Assembly (NCBI GenBank): GCA_963931865.1
Contig: OZ007513.1
Location: 2,833,914 to 2,897,913, forward strand
Length of the DNA: 64,000 nt
Direction of reading: 5' to 3'
DNA from: Axinella damicornis
Lineage: Eukaryota > Porifera > Demospongiae > Axinellida > Axinellidae
The first letter of the stretch is position 1; each line of letters begins with the position of its first letter. Under the pieces are notes generated by a model that was given only the letters and a program-made list of their open reading frames with translations, did not search any database and was not told where the DNA came from. Position numbers and translations under genes: made by a program. Positions 34,539-45,700 of the stretch are shown in pieces.

Positions 34539-35378
34539 CTGCATGTGTGTGTGAGAGAGTGTATGAGTATGGATGCTACAAGTGTACACAAAAACGTACT
34601 TGTCTGGGGTGGCAAAATATTGACAAGTACCTGGATTCATTATAAAGGCTGTGGTGTGTGTTTATGTGTGTGTGTGTCTGATGATGTGTGCCAGTGTCTG
34701 TGTGCATGTGTGCAAGAATGGATATGTAATGCTATGTAAATCATTATTTAACTTGCAGAGGGGACTCACTGACGGTCCAGGCCGGCAAGGTGGTGGCAAG
34801 TGCCTGGATGGATCACAAAGTGGTGATGTTGATGTCGACTACTTGCCAGCCATCAGAGAGTGGCACTGTCCAGAGGAAGCAGAAGGATGGCAGTACGGTC
34901 GAAGTGCCATGCCCAGCAAGTATCATTCTGTACAAGTTTATGGGGGGTGTGGATCGCGGAGATCAACTACGAGGATACTATCGCTGCCGAACAAAGAGTC
35001 GAAGTACATCTTTTTTTTCTTCTCGATGTGGCCATCACCAATGCACACATTCTCATGAAGACGTCTACCAGCTCCTGCCCCTTCAAAGGTGTCAAATCAT
35101 TTCGAATACAACTGGCCCAGGATCTGATTGGGGAGTACTGCAGTCGTCGCGGAGGGACTGTCATCCACCCTCTCCCTTTCCGCCACTATCCCATCAGGTT
35201 GGATGACAGCAATGACGGGCCTAGACACCAACGCGGTCCTTGTGCTCTTCACCGCAACATCCACCATCGTCGTGTTCTCTCCACCTGGTATTGTCGTGAG
35301 TGTGGAGAGTGGTTGTGCCACAGTGGAGAGCCATCAAGTGACTGCTTCATGCAGTGGCATACTCGTCTACATGTCTAA
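33780..35378 (+). pseudogene. Broken piggyBac-type (PGBD) transposase
   Basis: The start MAGRARLTLEAVLEELDLEE leads through an acidic region to DLLQSIVEQSNFYAKEVMGE and ITTEELK, the opening of the DDE_Tnp_1_7 domain. The frame then jumps (+1, with a large internal deletion) to QRVVKDLTNHLKGKHHHVFF and NIYACGTARKDRRGFPPSLK. After an intron-like GT tract come MGGVDRGDQLRGYYRCRTKS, a frameshift at about 34998, FFFLLDVAITNAHILMK, and a terminal Cys/His zinc-binding region (YCRECGEWLCHSGEPSSDCF). The internal deletion probably removes the first catalytic Asp. It is inactive. Confidence 0.85.
34445..34720. repeat. (GT)n microsatellites inside the piggyBac relic
   Basis: A 34-repeat-scale TG tract (34464-34545) and a shorter one (34650-34715) lie between two coding blocks, in what looks like an intron or an insertion. 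Confidence 0.9.
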
Positions 35379-35740
35379 CTTTTACACTGTTACTACCTAT
35401 ACGCATGCTGTTTCTCCCTGTTGTAACTGTACTACAAACTTTGTGAGCCAAGCACACACAGATACAGCAATCTGTCAAGTGTAGCATGCTTAAGGTAGGC
35501 ATAGAAACTGGTTCTCTTAGCTAAAAATCTAGCGCGATCTTCGCTTGCGCATCTATCACTACCAGACTCGAAAAATGACATTTCAATTACACTGACCGCG
35601 GGTGGGTCCAAAGCTTCACAAGCCGCTACGCGAATTCTACTTTGACTTGGGCCAGAACCCACTGTTGTCTATCCCTCAGCTACATTTTTATGACCTCCCC
35701 GTACCTATACTTGACGCTCCCAGGCGTTGCACACACTATT

Positions 35741-36543
35741 GGGCTATTCCATTTAATAAGCATACACCCCCTGTGGATGAGCTTAAATTATGTCCAGGGG
35801 GGTATGTCTTCAGAAATTGATTTGTGTATGGGGGGTGTCTCAAGACATAATATTATGTCATTATTGTGTCCAGGGGCTGCGTTGATGCACTTACAACATG
35901 CAACAATGGGTACAGAGTAATTGAATGATAAAGGAGTCCAGATTAATGTGTCCAGGGGCGCCATGCAAGAAATTTTCAATTGCGTCCAGGGGGGCATATG
36001 CATCTCAAGAAGCTCCTGATGTGATATGGTAACTTTTCATGTGTAGTGGTATCTAGCTAGTATAACTGAATGTAGTTCAATGTTTGTAGTTGTGGTTATG
36101 GGACTTCACTGGCTACACCTCCTGGCCTGGGTTGCTGTCTGGTTCAAAATCATCTTTTTTGATTTCTTGAATCAAATCTTGCAGCTCATCTGTGGACAGT
36201 ACATTTACAGCCTCTGGAGCTTCTGCGGTAAGGGGCTGTGCGGTCTTAATTTGATCTTAATTGCAGGGGGGTGGACACACTACTAATTATGTCAGGGGGG
36301 ACTAAGTCAATTTCGATTGACTGTCAGGGGGGGTGGATACACTACTAATTGTGTCAGGGGGGACTAAGTCAATTTCGATTGACTGTCAGGGGGGGTGGAT
36401 ACACTACTAATTGTGTCAGGGGGGGACTAAACCACTTTTGATTTACTGTCCAGGGGGGAGACTGCCCAGTTAATATGTATAGGGGGTAAATTTCCCAATC
36501 TGGTCATCCACAGGGGGTGTATGTTTATTAAATGGAATAGCCC
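35741..36543. mobile_element. Element with 40-bp ends and internal ~66-bp repeats
   Basis: GGGCTATTCCATTTAATAAG... (35741-35780) is mirrored at 36504-36543. Inside, the unit AGGGGGGACTAAGTCAATTT is repeated about three times (36265-36440) with a period near 66 bases. It lacks coding capacity. Confidence 0.85.
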
Positions 36544-37858
36544 ATTTGATGGTACAATTTACTCGGTCAGCTTACATTTTTGTCTTGTTCCTGCGCGATC
36601 CATCCTCAAATCTTCGGAGATCGTCGTTGATGGGCATCATGGGCATCGATCGGTAGCTCTTCCATAGCAGTTCACGTTGATGTCAAGTCGTCAATACAAA
36701 TTGTGAAGCGTCTTGGAGATATAACCCGGGGCAGTCACATGGTGTTCAATATTTCGCTCCGCCCAAAATTAATTTCGCTAAATAGAAGCGCGCGCGCGTC
36801 ACAGTCCGCGTATAATCGGTACGCCCCCCTATTTTGTACACTACATCAAGCCCAAAGAGGGGAGGGGGCGTATTTTCGAGTATGCAATTAGTCTCGATTA
36901 TACGCCCCCTCAAAAGGTTTTGCTACGTTCATGACACTGCCAAGGTTCATGTTCACAGTTACAAAAGTACAAACTGTCGCCAGTACTGTTCGTGGTCATC
37001 ATGCGTGGTCTCCCTACATCGGCGAGAAGAGCTGCACTTCAACTCATGGGCCATAACATTCACGACGACTTCGCTGTAGCCATCCTCAAGAACAGCAATA
37101 CTGTTGGTCATGAACCACGGAACATTTCCGGGTATTTCCTGCGGAAGAGTGGCAGCGAGATGACTTGTACCGTTGGCGTCAACGGTGACTACTCGAGCTG
37201 AGAGACGATCTGCAAAATTGTGCACGTGTAGGTCAGAACTTCCCAGAAGACGCTCACCAGGGGGCGTTATAATGAGTCAAACTACCCTGTGCAGGAACTT
37301 GGGCGAAAAAGAGGGGGAGGGCGTATTTTCGAAGGGGGCGTATTAGCGGGACATTACGGTAGAGGCAGTTCTTCGATCCGTATCAACTTCTCCAGACCTA
37401 CTTGTAGCAGCAGTTCATGTGCATGCATGGATACTATCATTTTAATTTTTGCCACAACACTGATTGTTGACGGAGCAGACTGAAGTGATGGCAGAATATT
37501 ATGCATGAAGAACTTTTCCATACATTGTGCTGATCAGGTGCTACACAGCCGACACTGTGTGCCTCATGCTTCAGCCCCCATAAACTGTACTACCTTCACC
37601 ACTGTGTGCTCTTATATACTGACACTCCTGTTACTGGACAAGAACCTATTACCTGAATAACTTTGCGGAATGCAACATTTGCTAAAGAGATACTTGAATA
37701 GCTCTAATTAGCTCATAGGTGAATCAATGACCTGTAACAATATTTGCATTTGGCAGTATCAGATGATGTACATGCATGCTCACCTTTTTCATCAGCCGTG
37801 TAATTGATAGTGCATTGACGTATGTTTTCATTGTGCTCCTGTTTGAACTTCAATACAG

Positions 37859-40093
37859 GACCCTTTGTATAAAGAACTGGAAGAATTTGAGTACACACTT
37901 CATATCCATCGGTCACCATCTGAGGCATCCAGTGAACACCCCAGAACAACTGAACTGCACCGTGCTGCAAGGAGAGGGGACCTTGAGACTGTCAGGCTAC
38001 TTACAGAGGTGAAACATGAAAACCCACTTCAGAAAGATGAGAGAGGAGACACTACTCTTCATTCAGCTGCAGAGGGAGGGAGTTTAGACGTGCTCAAGTA
38101 TTTCATCAGTGAGAAAAACTGCAACCCTGCATGTCCAGGTTATCATGGTAGAACACCACTTCATCTCGCTAGTGTCAAAGGTCACCTTGATGTGGTCAAG
38201 TACCTTGTTATTGAGCATCAGGTAGACCCTCTGTGTCAGGATGAGGAGGGTGTGACTCCACTGCACAGGAGTTGTGAAGGAGGTGATCTCAGCATTGTTA
38301 CATTCCTGACTGAGGAGATTGAGAAGTACAATCCAATAAAGGACATTTTTGCTGATCTCAAAGAAAAGTCTGAAAACAATCCTCTACACTATGCAGTCTT
38401 TTATGGTCACTTGAACGTAGTTCAGTTCTTCATTTCTGAAAAGAACTGTAGTCCGAACATTCCAGGCCAGTATGGCAGAACACCTCTTCACTACACTGCT
38501 GAGTCAGGTCACCTGCACATAGTGAAGTATTTGATTCATGAACAAGGTTGTAATCCATCATGTTTGGATAGGGAAAAAGTGACACCACTTCATCTTGCTG
38601 CAAACAATGGACAATTAGACATCGTGAAATTCCTTACACTGGAGCATCACTGCAATCCAACATCTAGAAATTCCTGTGGTAACACTCCCATCCATAGAGC
38701 AGCTCAGGGAGGCCATTCGGACATTCTCAAATTCTTCATCACTGATCAAAACTGTAGTCCAAGCATTCCAGGTCAGTATGGCAGAACCCCTCTTCACTAT
38801 GCTGCTGAGAAAGGTCAACTGCACATAGTGGAGTATTTGATTGATGAACAAGGTTGTGATCCATCATGTTTGGATAGAGACTATGTGACACCACTTCATC
38901 TTGCTGTGAGCAATGGCTATTTAGACATTGTGAAATTTCTTACACTAGAACATCACTGCAATCGAACATCTATAAACTCTTCTGGTAACATTCCCATCAC
39001 AGTGGCAGCTCAGCATGGCCATTTGGACATACTCAAATTCTTCATCAGCAATCTTAACTGTAGTCTGAACGTTGTAGGCCGGTATGGCAGAACCCCTCTT
39101 CACCAGGCTGCTGAGGCAGGTCACCTGCACATAATGAAGTATTTGATCGATGAACAAGGTTGTGATCCATCATGTTTGGATATAGACAAAATGACACCAC
39201 TTCACCATGCTGCAAGCGAAGGACAGTTAGACATTGTAAAATTCCTTACACTGGAACATCACTGCAATCCAACATCTAGAAATTCCTCTGGTAACACTCC
39301 TATCACACTGGCAGCTCAGCATGGCCATTTGGACATACTCAAATTCTTCATCACTGATCAGAACTGTAGTCCAAACTTTCAAGGCCAGTATGGCAGAACC
39401 CCTCTTCACTGTGCTGCTGGGAGAGGTCACCTGCACATAGTCAAGTATTTGATTGATGAAAAAGGTTGTGATCCATCATGTTTGGATGGAGACAAAGTGA
39501 CACCACTTCATCATGCTGCAAGCAAGGGACACTTAGACATTGTGAAATTCCTTACACTGGAACATCACTGCAACCCAACATCTAGAAATTCCTCTCCCAT
39601 CACACTGTCAGCTCAGCATGGCCATTTGGATGTACTCAAATTCTTCATCACTGATCAGAACTGTAGTGCGAACATTCCAGACCAGTATGGCAGAACCCCT
39701 CTTCACTGTGCTGCTGTGAGAGGTCACCTGCACATAGTGAAGTTTTTGATTGAAGAACACGGTTGTGATCCATCATGTTTGGATAAAACCAAATGGACAC
39801 CACTTCATTGTGCTGCGAACAATGGACATTTAGACATTGTGAAATTCCTTACACTGGAAAAGCATTGCAATCCCAACCCACAAACTGTTTTGAACAACAC
39901 TCCTCTCCACTATGCAGCAGAGAAGGGCCACTTACAAGTAGTTCAGTTCTTTGCTGAGGAGCTGAAGTGTCCTCCCAACTTATTGAGAAATAAGTACAAT
40001 ATGACACCTCGTCAGTTCGCTGAAGCCAGGGGCCATCTCAGTGTGGTTCTCTATTTGCAGAAATTTGAACGTCCAAGCTTAGCCTATGTTTAG
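37859..40093 (+). CDS. Ankyrin-repeat exon (about 21 repeats), probable 3' end of the 2A-DEATH gene
   Basis: After an acceptor at 37857-37858 one open exon of 744 codons runs to a stop at 40091. I count about 21 ankyrin repeats of 33-34 residues with the TPLHxAAxxGHLxIVKxL signature. Repeats 5-19 follow a three-repeat supercycle of 102 residues (306 bases) that recurs five times, starting near 38443, 38749, 39055, 39361 and 39658, with high DNA identity. This indicates recent tandem growth. Ankyrin stacks bind proteins, so this would be the recognition or scaffolding part. Linkage to the upstream exons is inferred from orientation and from known DEATH-ankyrin architectures. The preceding mini-exon ends in phase 2 while this one starts in phase 0, so a linking exon is missing or the model is wrong. 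Confidence 0.85.
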   Translation, partial: DPLYKELEEFEYTLHIHRSPSEASSEHPRTTELHRAARRGDLETVRLLTEVKHENPLQKDERGDTTLHSAAEGGSLDVLKYFISEKNCNPACPGYHGRTPLHLASVKGHLDVVKYLVIEHQVDPLCQDEEGVTPLHRSCEGGDLSIVTFLTEEIEKYNPIKDIFADLKEKSENNPLHYAVFYGHLNVVQFFISEKNCSPNIPGQYGRTPLHYTAESGHLHIVKYLIHEQGCNPSCLDREKVTPLHLAANNGQLDIVKFLTLEHHCNPTSRNSCGNTPIHRAAQGGHSDILKFFITDQNCSPSIPGQYGRTPLHYAAEKGQLHIVEYLIDEQGCDPSCLDRDYVTPLHLAVSNGYLDIVKFLTLEHHCNRTSINSSGNIPITVAAQHGHLDILKFFISNLNCSLNVVGRYGRTPLHQAAEAGHLHIMKYLIDEQGCDPSCLDIDKMTPLHHAASEGQLDIVKFLTLEHHCNPTSRNSSGNTPITLAAQHGHLDILKFFITDQNCSPNFQGQYGRTPLHCAAGRGHLHIVKYLIDEKGCDPSCLDGDKVTPLHHAASKGHLDIVKFLTLEHHCNPTSRNSSPITLSAQHGHLDVLKFFITDQNCSANIPDQYGRTPLHCAAVRGHLHIVKFLIEEHGCDPSCLDKTKWTPLHCAANNGHLDIVKFLTLEKHCNPNPQTVLNNTPLHYAAEKGHLQVVQFFAEELKCPPNLLRNKYNMTPRQFAEARGHLSVVLYLQKFERPSLAYV

Positions 40094-41159
40094 TTTATTA
40101 TGTCCACAATACTATCTTGCACCATTGTGTAATTATAAACCTGCAATTTTTATCTCTCATCGTTACCTTTCTTGTTTGTGCTCATCAATTATGTTATGCT
40201 TGTAGACCTGCAGACTGCAGAAATTCCATCATTGATGTTATAGAGTATCCTTTAGGCTTTACACAACACTGTACACACATGAAAACTCCCATCAACACCT
40301 TCTGTAGTTGATCCACAGCTTAATTATGTGCATGTCTTTGATGTAATAATTGCATGTTTGTGTGACTAATATTATTTTAATTATGGCCTATAAGCAGTAT
40401 ATAGCCACATTTGTTGGCCTTCACCACCTCCATGCAGTCTTCATCAATTGCCTGAGCACATCCAGAGGTGGTCTGCATGCAATTAAGGCCATGATGCACA
40501 GATCAGTTGATGCACATGAGCTAGGGGACCGGATCGCGAGGGTCAGGGATCATCTGGATTTCTATGGTATGCTAATTGTATAGGGCCATATGCAGAGGGG
40601 CAGCTCCTGTAAATACATATCAACTTCCACCTTCTCTCACTGTTCATACAAAATCATGCTGGACATATAGTTTGCAAAGAGAGAACACGGACTAACAATC
40701 AACAACACATTACAGTGATGATGGGGATGTCCCTGCTATCTGATCAACAACACATTACAGTAATGATGGGGATGTCCCTGCTATCTGATCAACAACACAT
40801 TACAGTAATGATGGGGATGTCTCTGATATATCTGTTGCACTCGGCCAGGTACTGCAGAAGGTGCACAGAGTACGCACTAGCATGCAGCTATACAGTAACA
40901 ATATTGTAGACAGGGAAGTCGGTACAACCCAAGCAGCAATGCAATGACCAGACCTGCGCGACGTTGTGAGAATGATCGAGATCACCCTGGGGCACATGAA
41001 AATATAACTTGAGTCGTGTGACTGTACGAGGTCTAGTCGTTTACTTCCCATCTGGTTGCCAACTGCACTCTACTGTAAACATGAACGATGCACAAAGGCC
41101 ATGGAATTATCCTTTCGGGTGTTTCGTTTTGTACATAAGTAGCTATTACATTCCTGTAG

Positions 41160-41468
41160 CAAGGGGGGGTCACTCCCATAGACACTATAGTCACAGCTGC
41201 GACCGCGGGTCAAAGCTTTGACCGCTGTTTTTGGAGTTTTGACCGTTGACCACGCCGATTTTCGTCCGTTGACCTTTGACCGATCAGCTATTTGCCCTTG
41301 TAATACTTGCCTGCACGTCGCCATAAATAGGGCGGCGCGCGTTTTTGACTGTACTTTTGAGCCACTTTGACCGTTGACTGCACCCGTTTGGGCGGCTTTG
41401 ACCGTTGACCATTGACCGACTGCGGTCGCAGCTGTGACTATAGAGTCTATGGGAGTGACCCCCCCTTG
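41160..41468. mobile_element. MITE with 47-bp inverted ends and TTGACC repeats
   Basis: Arms CAAGGGGGGGTCACTCCCAT... (41160-41206) and 41422-41468 differ at one or two bases. The interior is packed with TTTGACCGTTGACC motifs. Confidence 0.9.
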
Positions 41469-41486
41469 TGTAGCCTAGCTATATTT

Positions 41487-42113
41487 AAAAGTATTCCGAG
41501 GGGCAACCGCACTCCTGGTAGCCGCGGTTAAACGGTAGCACAAGCTAAGTGTGACAGTTCGTTCCAATTATCACACATGACGTGAGTACCATGATAGCTA
41601 TATATAGATAGGGAATTATTTAGAGTGCTCTGAAGTACCGAATAAAACCGCGTTGCAACCCTGGTTGCGCAAGCTAAGTATTGCAATTCGTTCTAATTAA
41701 CACACATGCCACGTGGCAACCACGCTCAGTCGTCGCGAGCAATGGCGACCAAAAGGAAGACAAGACATTATTACAGCACTCACAACTTACCCAGCACGGT
41801 GAGTTTTGGCATGTAAGCGACAGTGATCACGGCTGTATGGTTAGAATCTTTGTGGGGCCTTCGTAAGACTGTACTGGCAACGAACTTCGAAGAGACCGAT
41901 CGAGCAATGGCGACCGACGGCACGACAAAAGCGTTTGTATCTCTACCACCATTGTGAGTTTCAGCACCAAAATTGTGCGGTTGGGTTGCTGCATGGTAGC
42001 GATCAAGACGGTGTAGTCAGAATCTCTGTAGGCCATTCCTATCTCACGAACGAGTTATTTATTATTTATTATTTACGCGGCACAATTATCTCTATACCAG
42101 GAGTGTAATTATG
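41487..42113. repeat. ~0.63-kb segment duplicated upstream of LOX3 (54629-55379)
   Basis: Shared landmarks are CGAGGGGCAACCGCACTCCT, GCAATGGCGACCAAAAGGAA and CTATACCAGGAGTGTAAT. Both copies contain two short ATG-initiated frames, each followed by a possible GTGAGTTT donor, which could be unrecognised first exons. The LOX3-side copy has an extra AT-rich stretch near 55225-55330. Confidence 0.75.
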
Positions 42114-42318
42114 ATTGTATGTTTATAGACTCTATTATTATGCCACTTTATACCCGAAATTATGTAATAGCTGAAATAATTGTAACCTGATATTTTTACT
42201 ATCATTATTTTGTTTGTATCAGGATGATATAATGGAGGCCACTGTAACACCCAAGGGTGCTGTTATCATAAACATGCAAGCTAATAACACTCTATAGCAA
42301 CAACGACCCTTCTTATGT

Positions 42319-42939
42319 CTAGCCACTGCGTTTCAGGACGTAGAAGTCGACTCTTTTCTCTGAATAGTAGCACATTCCTCGCTGTACCAAGCAAGCATTA
42401 TCGTAGGCACTGGGGCAGCCTTGGCAGGTAAGGTTGACCGCATACTGTGGGAAGGTACTGACGCCGTCCGATTCAGTGAGAGCCTCAAGTGTTTGATTCC
42501 ACGAACACTGTGAGCTAGTACTAGTGAAACAGGCATCATCGTACGACTGACGATCGATGCAGCGGGTATCCCCAGTCAAGATGTAAGCAGGGGTGCTGTC
42601 CTCTGAGCCAGGCAGCAGCATCTTCTGCAAATGCAAGCAATTCAGTAAAGTCCACCTTCCGAACTGCTGTATCAGGTACTCCTCTGATCGTTTCTTGCAA
42701 GTAGCACAGTCGTTGTCACTGATCCCCTTTCGAGTCAGTCCTCGGACAATGGATTTGGCAAGACTTGTTGAGTTTGACATGGACAGTCCTGTTCCTGCCT
42801 TGGCTGCGGCTACCAGTGCCATCTCATAAAGTGTCGTCTGCTCAGTTGGGGAAGGAGTGACAAAATGTATCACACAAACAGCAAGAATGATTGCTGTACA
42901 CAGAAAAGAACCACACTTCCATTTCGTATCTGCAATCAT
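42319..42939 (-). pseudogene. IL-17-like copy C, 3'-truncated
   Basis: It is nearly identical to gene B from its start (MIADTKWKCGSFLCTAII) to FYVLKRSG, where homology stops at about 42328. The last ~30 residues, including the terminal VGCSC pair needed for the cystine knot, are replaced by unrelated DNA and a stop. The upstream TATA box (about 43047-43056) survives, so a truncated transcript is possible, but a folded IL-17-like product is not expected. Confidence 0.8.
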
Positions 42940-44255
42940 CTCTGATGACTCAGTGGTTTGTATTGTGAGCCGAACTGTCAGTTATGTGTTAGTAGATGCT
43001 GAATTCAAGTGAATTGAGCAGGCGATGAGATCACGAGAGAAGAGAACGCTATAAATACTAGTGTCCTGTGAAAGTGAAGTTCTTTGCATTTTCCGGAACA
43101 CTCACATGGACATAGCTTAATGTCCAAAGAATTGAGCCCCAAGCTTTAATTGCTGACATTGTCTCTTTTGAAAGCATGAATATAACTGAACATGAATAAC
43201 TAACTTTAATAAATAACTAGTGCACTCCCCATTGTCAATCTTGAGTTTCACTTTGGTTTTGTAAGCCTTTACGAACCTCTCTATATCTAGCTATACTGCG
43301 TAGCTTGCTTTTGGGTGTTTACCTCATCAGGCTGTGGTTAGGCTGTGGTTATCCTGTGATTCGGAATCCACAACTATAGCTGCTTGAGAGGCTTCCATTA
43401 TGTGTAATTTGCTATGTGTATAGGCACATGTGTATGTGTGTGTGTGTGTGTCTGTGTAGCTAGCTACGTGTGTGTGCGTATGTGTGTAGCTATATGTGTA
43501 CATGTGTTTGTGTACACTGTGTGTGTGTGCGTGTGTGTAGCTACGTGTGTGTATTTGTGTGCGTGTGTGTGTGTGTAGCTACATGTGTGTGCGTATGTGT
43601 GTATGTGTATACGTGTGTGTGTGTGTGTGCGTAGCTACATGTGTATGTAGCTATGTGTGTGTGTATTTGCGTGTGTGTGTAGCTACATGTGTGTGTGTGT
43701 GCGTGTGTGTGTGTGCATGTGATGATGAGTTGAAAAATGAGGTGGCAGGGTATTCATCCAGAATGATATAGCCTGACGATTATTGTCGCTGGCTACTAAT
43801 ACATCAAGCTATTATCGTTCACACTGCAGAAGTAGCACAGAGTATGCACTAGCATGGAGCTAGCTACACAGTGACAATCTTAGACAGGGAAATGAGGTTG
43901 ACCGTTTTAAGTCATGTAGTAGAAAACAATCAACTCTAGTGTTAATTTGGTTCCTAACTTCCAACCCCAATAATGATCATTGAACTGAATGAGTAATCAC
44001 TCAGACAACCCTCAAAGCTCAATTCCCTTGCAAACAAAGTAGAAAGCTGCATTCCTATGATTCCTGCAACTCTTCCTTTCACAACCTTTATGCACCATCA
44101 AACATTGAAATGCTGAAATGCTGAAATTGGTAGTTTTATTCAGTGATAAAACCTAATAACAAAGAGCAACATGGCCACATAATGGACACAGGCAGCACCT
44201 GTACCAAAGTCCCCAGCGGGAGAACTTATGCAACGTACCACACACACTCGGGTAT
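42940..44255. other. Relic of the divergent IL-17-like promoter block
   Basis: It aligns with 13032-14270, including a (GT)n tract (43425-43725) and both TATA-like boxes. The alignment stops at the plus-side box (GGTATTTAAG, 44251-44260), where a mobile element replaces the A-type gene that should follow. Confidence 0.8.
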
Positions 44256-44874
44256 TTAAGTTGCCATGAAGATTATACAGTGCATAGTGTTACTCATGGG
44301 ACCATTTTAAGTCAAGTCATTAAAGAGTATGCTCCCATCGTCTCATATCATTAGAGTAAGTCCCTGCCAATCACCCATTCACATTCTGAGAATGACTTAA
44401 AATGGTCCCATGAGTAATAGACCACATACTATATTGTGGGACCATCTTAAGTCAAGTCATTGAAGAGTATGCCCCTGTCGTCTCACACCATCATAGTAAG
44501 TCCCTGCCAATCACCTAGTCGCGTTTAGAGAATGACTTAAAATGGTCCCATGAGTAATACACTGCTGTGGGACCATCTTAAGTCAAGTCATTTAAGAGTA
44601 TGCTCCTGTCGTCAATATTCATCAGTGTCAGTTACTACTGGCCGGTCTAAGTACGCATAAACACAGTAGCCCCACCTCCAGATGATTACAAGCGTTGCAG
44701 CCCCACCTCCAGAGTATTGCCGTGCAGTCCCACCTCTAGACGATTGCAGTGCTGCAGCCTAGCCTCGAGTATTGAAGTGCAATATTTTGTTCCAGTTCAA
44801 TTACACCTATCTCACATTTTTAGTTACAAACCACACAATGATGACAGTGACAGTGACTTCAGAGGACAGGTAAA

Positions 44875-45290
44875 GTATAATCATGTGTGCATGATAGTTA
44901 CTACGATTACGTATGCACTTTTGGTTTTAGGATCAACGAAACAGTCACATACGTTGATCCTAAAACCAAAAGTGCATACGTAATCGTACATGTGTGCATG
45001 TACCATGCACACATGATTATACTTTACCTGTCCTCAGTTCGCCCTATTATAATAATTTCATCTCAACTGCCTTTCCAAAGAGTGTCATGTTTGGAGGTTT
45101 GTATACAACGGTTACTGCATTGTCAGCCCTAAAACATCATAATAATATTAATTGTAACCATTGTGTACAAACCTCCAAACACGACACTCTTTGGAAAGGC
45201 AGTTGAGATAAAATTCAAAGTGGCATCTGGAAAGACAGAGTGGTTCAAGGGTCAGATTACTAAGTATGATGGGCTGACTACAGGTTAATT
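44875..45290. other. Nested hairpins made from coding-exon fragments
   Basis: Three protein-like stretches, VTYVDPKTKSAYVIV, VYKPPNTTLFGKAVEIKFKV and ASGKTEWFKGQITKYDGLTT, read in one direction. The first two are each followed or preceded by their own inverted copy. I suspect a Tudor-like domain fragment of a transposon protein, but this is a guess. The same hairpins occur at 52430-52750. Confidence 0.5.
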
Positions 45291-45346
45291 GAACTGGTAT
45301 ATACTATGAAGAGAATTTCAAACCATAATTACCAACCATCATCCTC

Positions 45347-45700
45347 CCTCACCATTCCATCAAACTTCAAAGAGCATCCACCTGCTGGCTATTATCTGGT
45401 TCAGAACCGAATAATAGCTAGCAGATGGATGCTGTTTCAAGCTTGAAGGAATTGCGAGGGGGGATGATGGATTCCATCAAACTTCAAAGAGCATATCCAC
45501 CTGCTGGCTACTATCTGGTTCAGAACCGAATAATTAGCTAGCAGATGGATTCTGTTTCAAGCTTGATGGAATTGCGAGGGGGGATGATGGATTCCATTAA
45601 GCTTGAAAGAGCATCCACCTGCTGGCTATTATCTGGTTCAGAACCGAATACTAGCTAACAGATGGATGCTCTTGAACCTTGACTGAAACTGGAGTAACCA
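45347..45700. repeat. Three ~125-bp units, each a foldback
   Basis: Each unit contains GAGCATCCACCTGCTGGCTA, a short centre around GGTTCAGAACC and the inverted partner TAGCTAGCAGATGGATGCT. Confidence 0.85.

Larger units (their letters stand above)
33427..37361. mobile_element. Composite transposon block before the ankyrin exon
   Basis: TACCGTAGTGTCCCGTTAA (33427-33445) and its near-complement at 37343-37361 (17 of 19 bases) bracket a broken piggyBac transposase gene, a second element with 40-base ends (35741-36543) and GC-rich CGTATTTTCGA repeats (36830-37340). Whether one element carried everything, or several landed together, is unclear; no TTAA site expected of piggyBac was evident at these ends. 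Confidence 0.45.
40094..42318. other. Intergenic DNA with repeats, no gene seen
   Basis: It holds three copies of a 47-base repeat (40702-40840, GATGATGGGGATGTCCCTGC), a relic of the IL-17-like intergenic block at about 40840-40920 (compare 43825-43905), a MITE at 41160-41468 and a segment duplicated upstream of LOX3 (41487-42113). The frame at 40350-40583 has no recognisable motif. Confidence 0.6.

Noticed and set aside
35428..36000. Small frames after the piggyBac relic as transposase exons
   Set aside because: They lie mostly in the 35741-36543 element and its repeats, and show no transposase motif.
28193..40093. Classical NLR gene
   Set aside because: No NACHT/Walker motifs or leucine-rich repeats are visible. 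DEATH, an unnamed domain and ankyrin repeats are.
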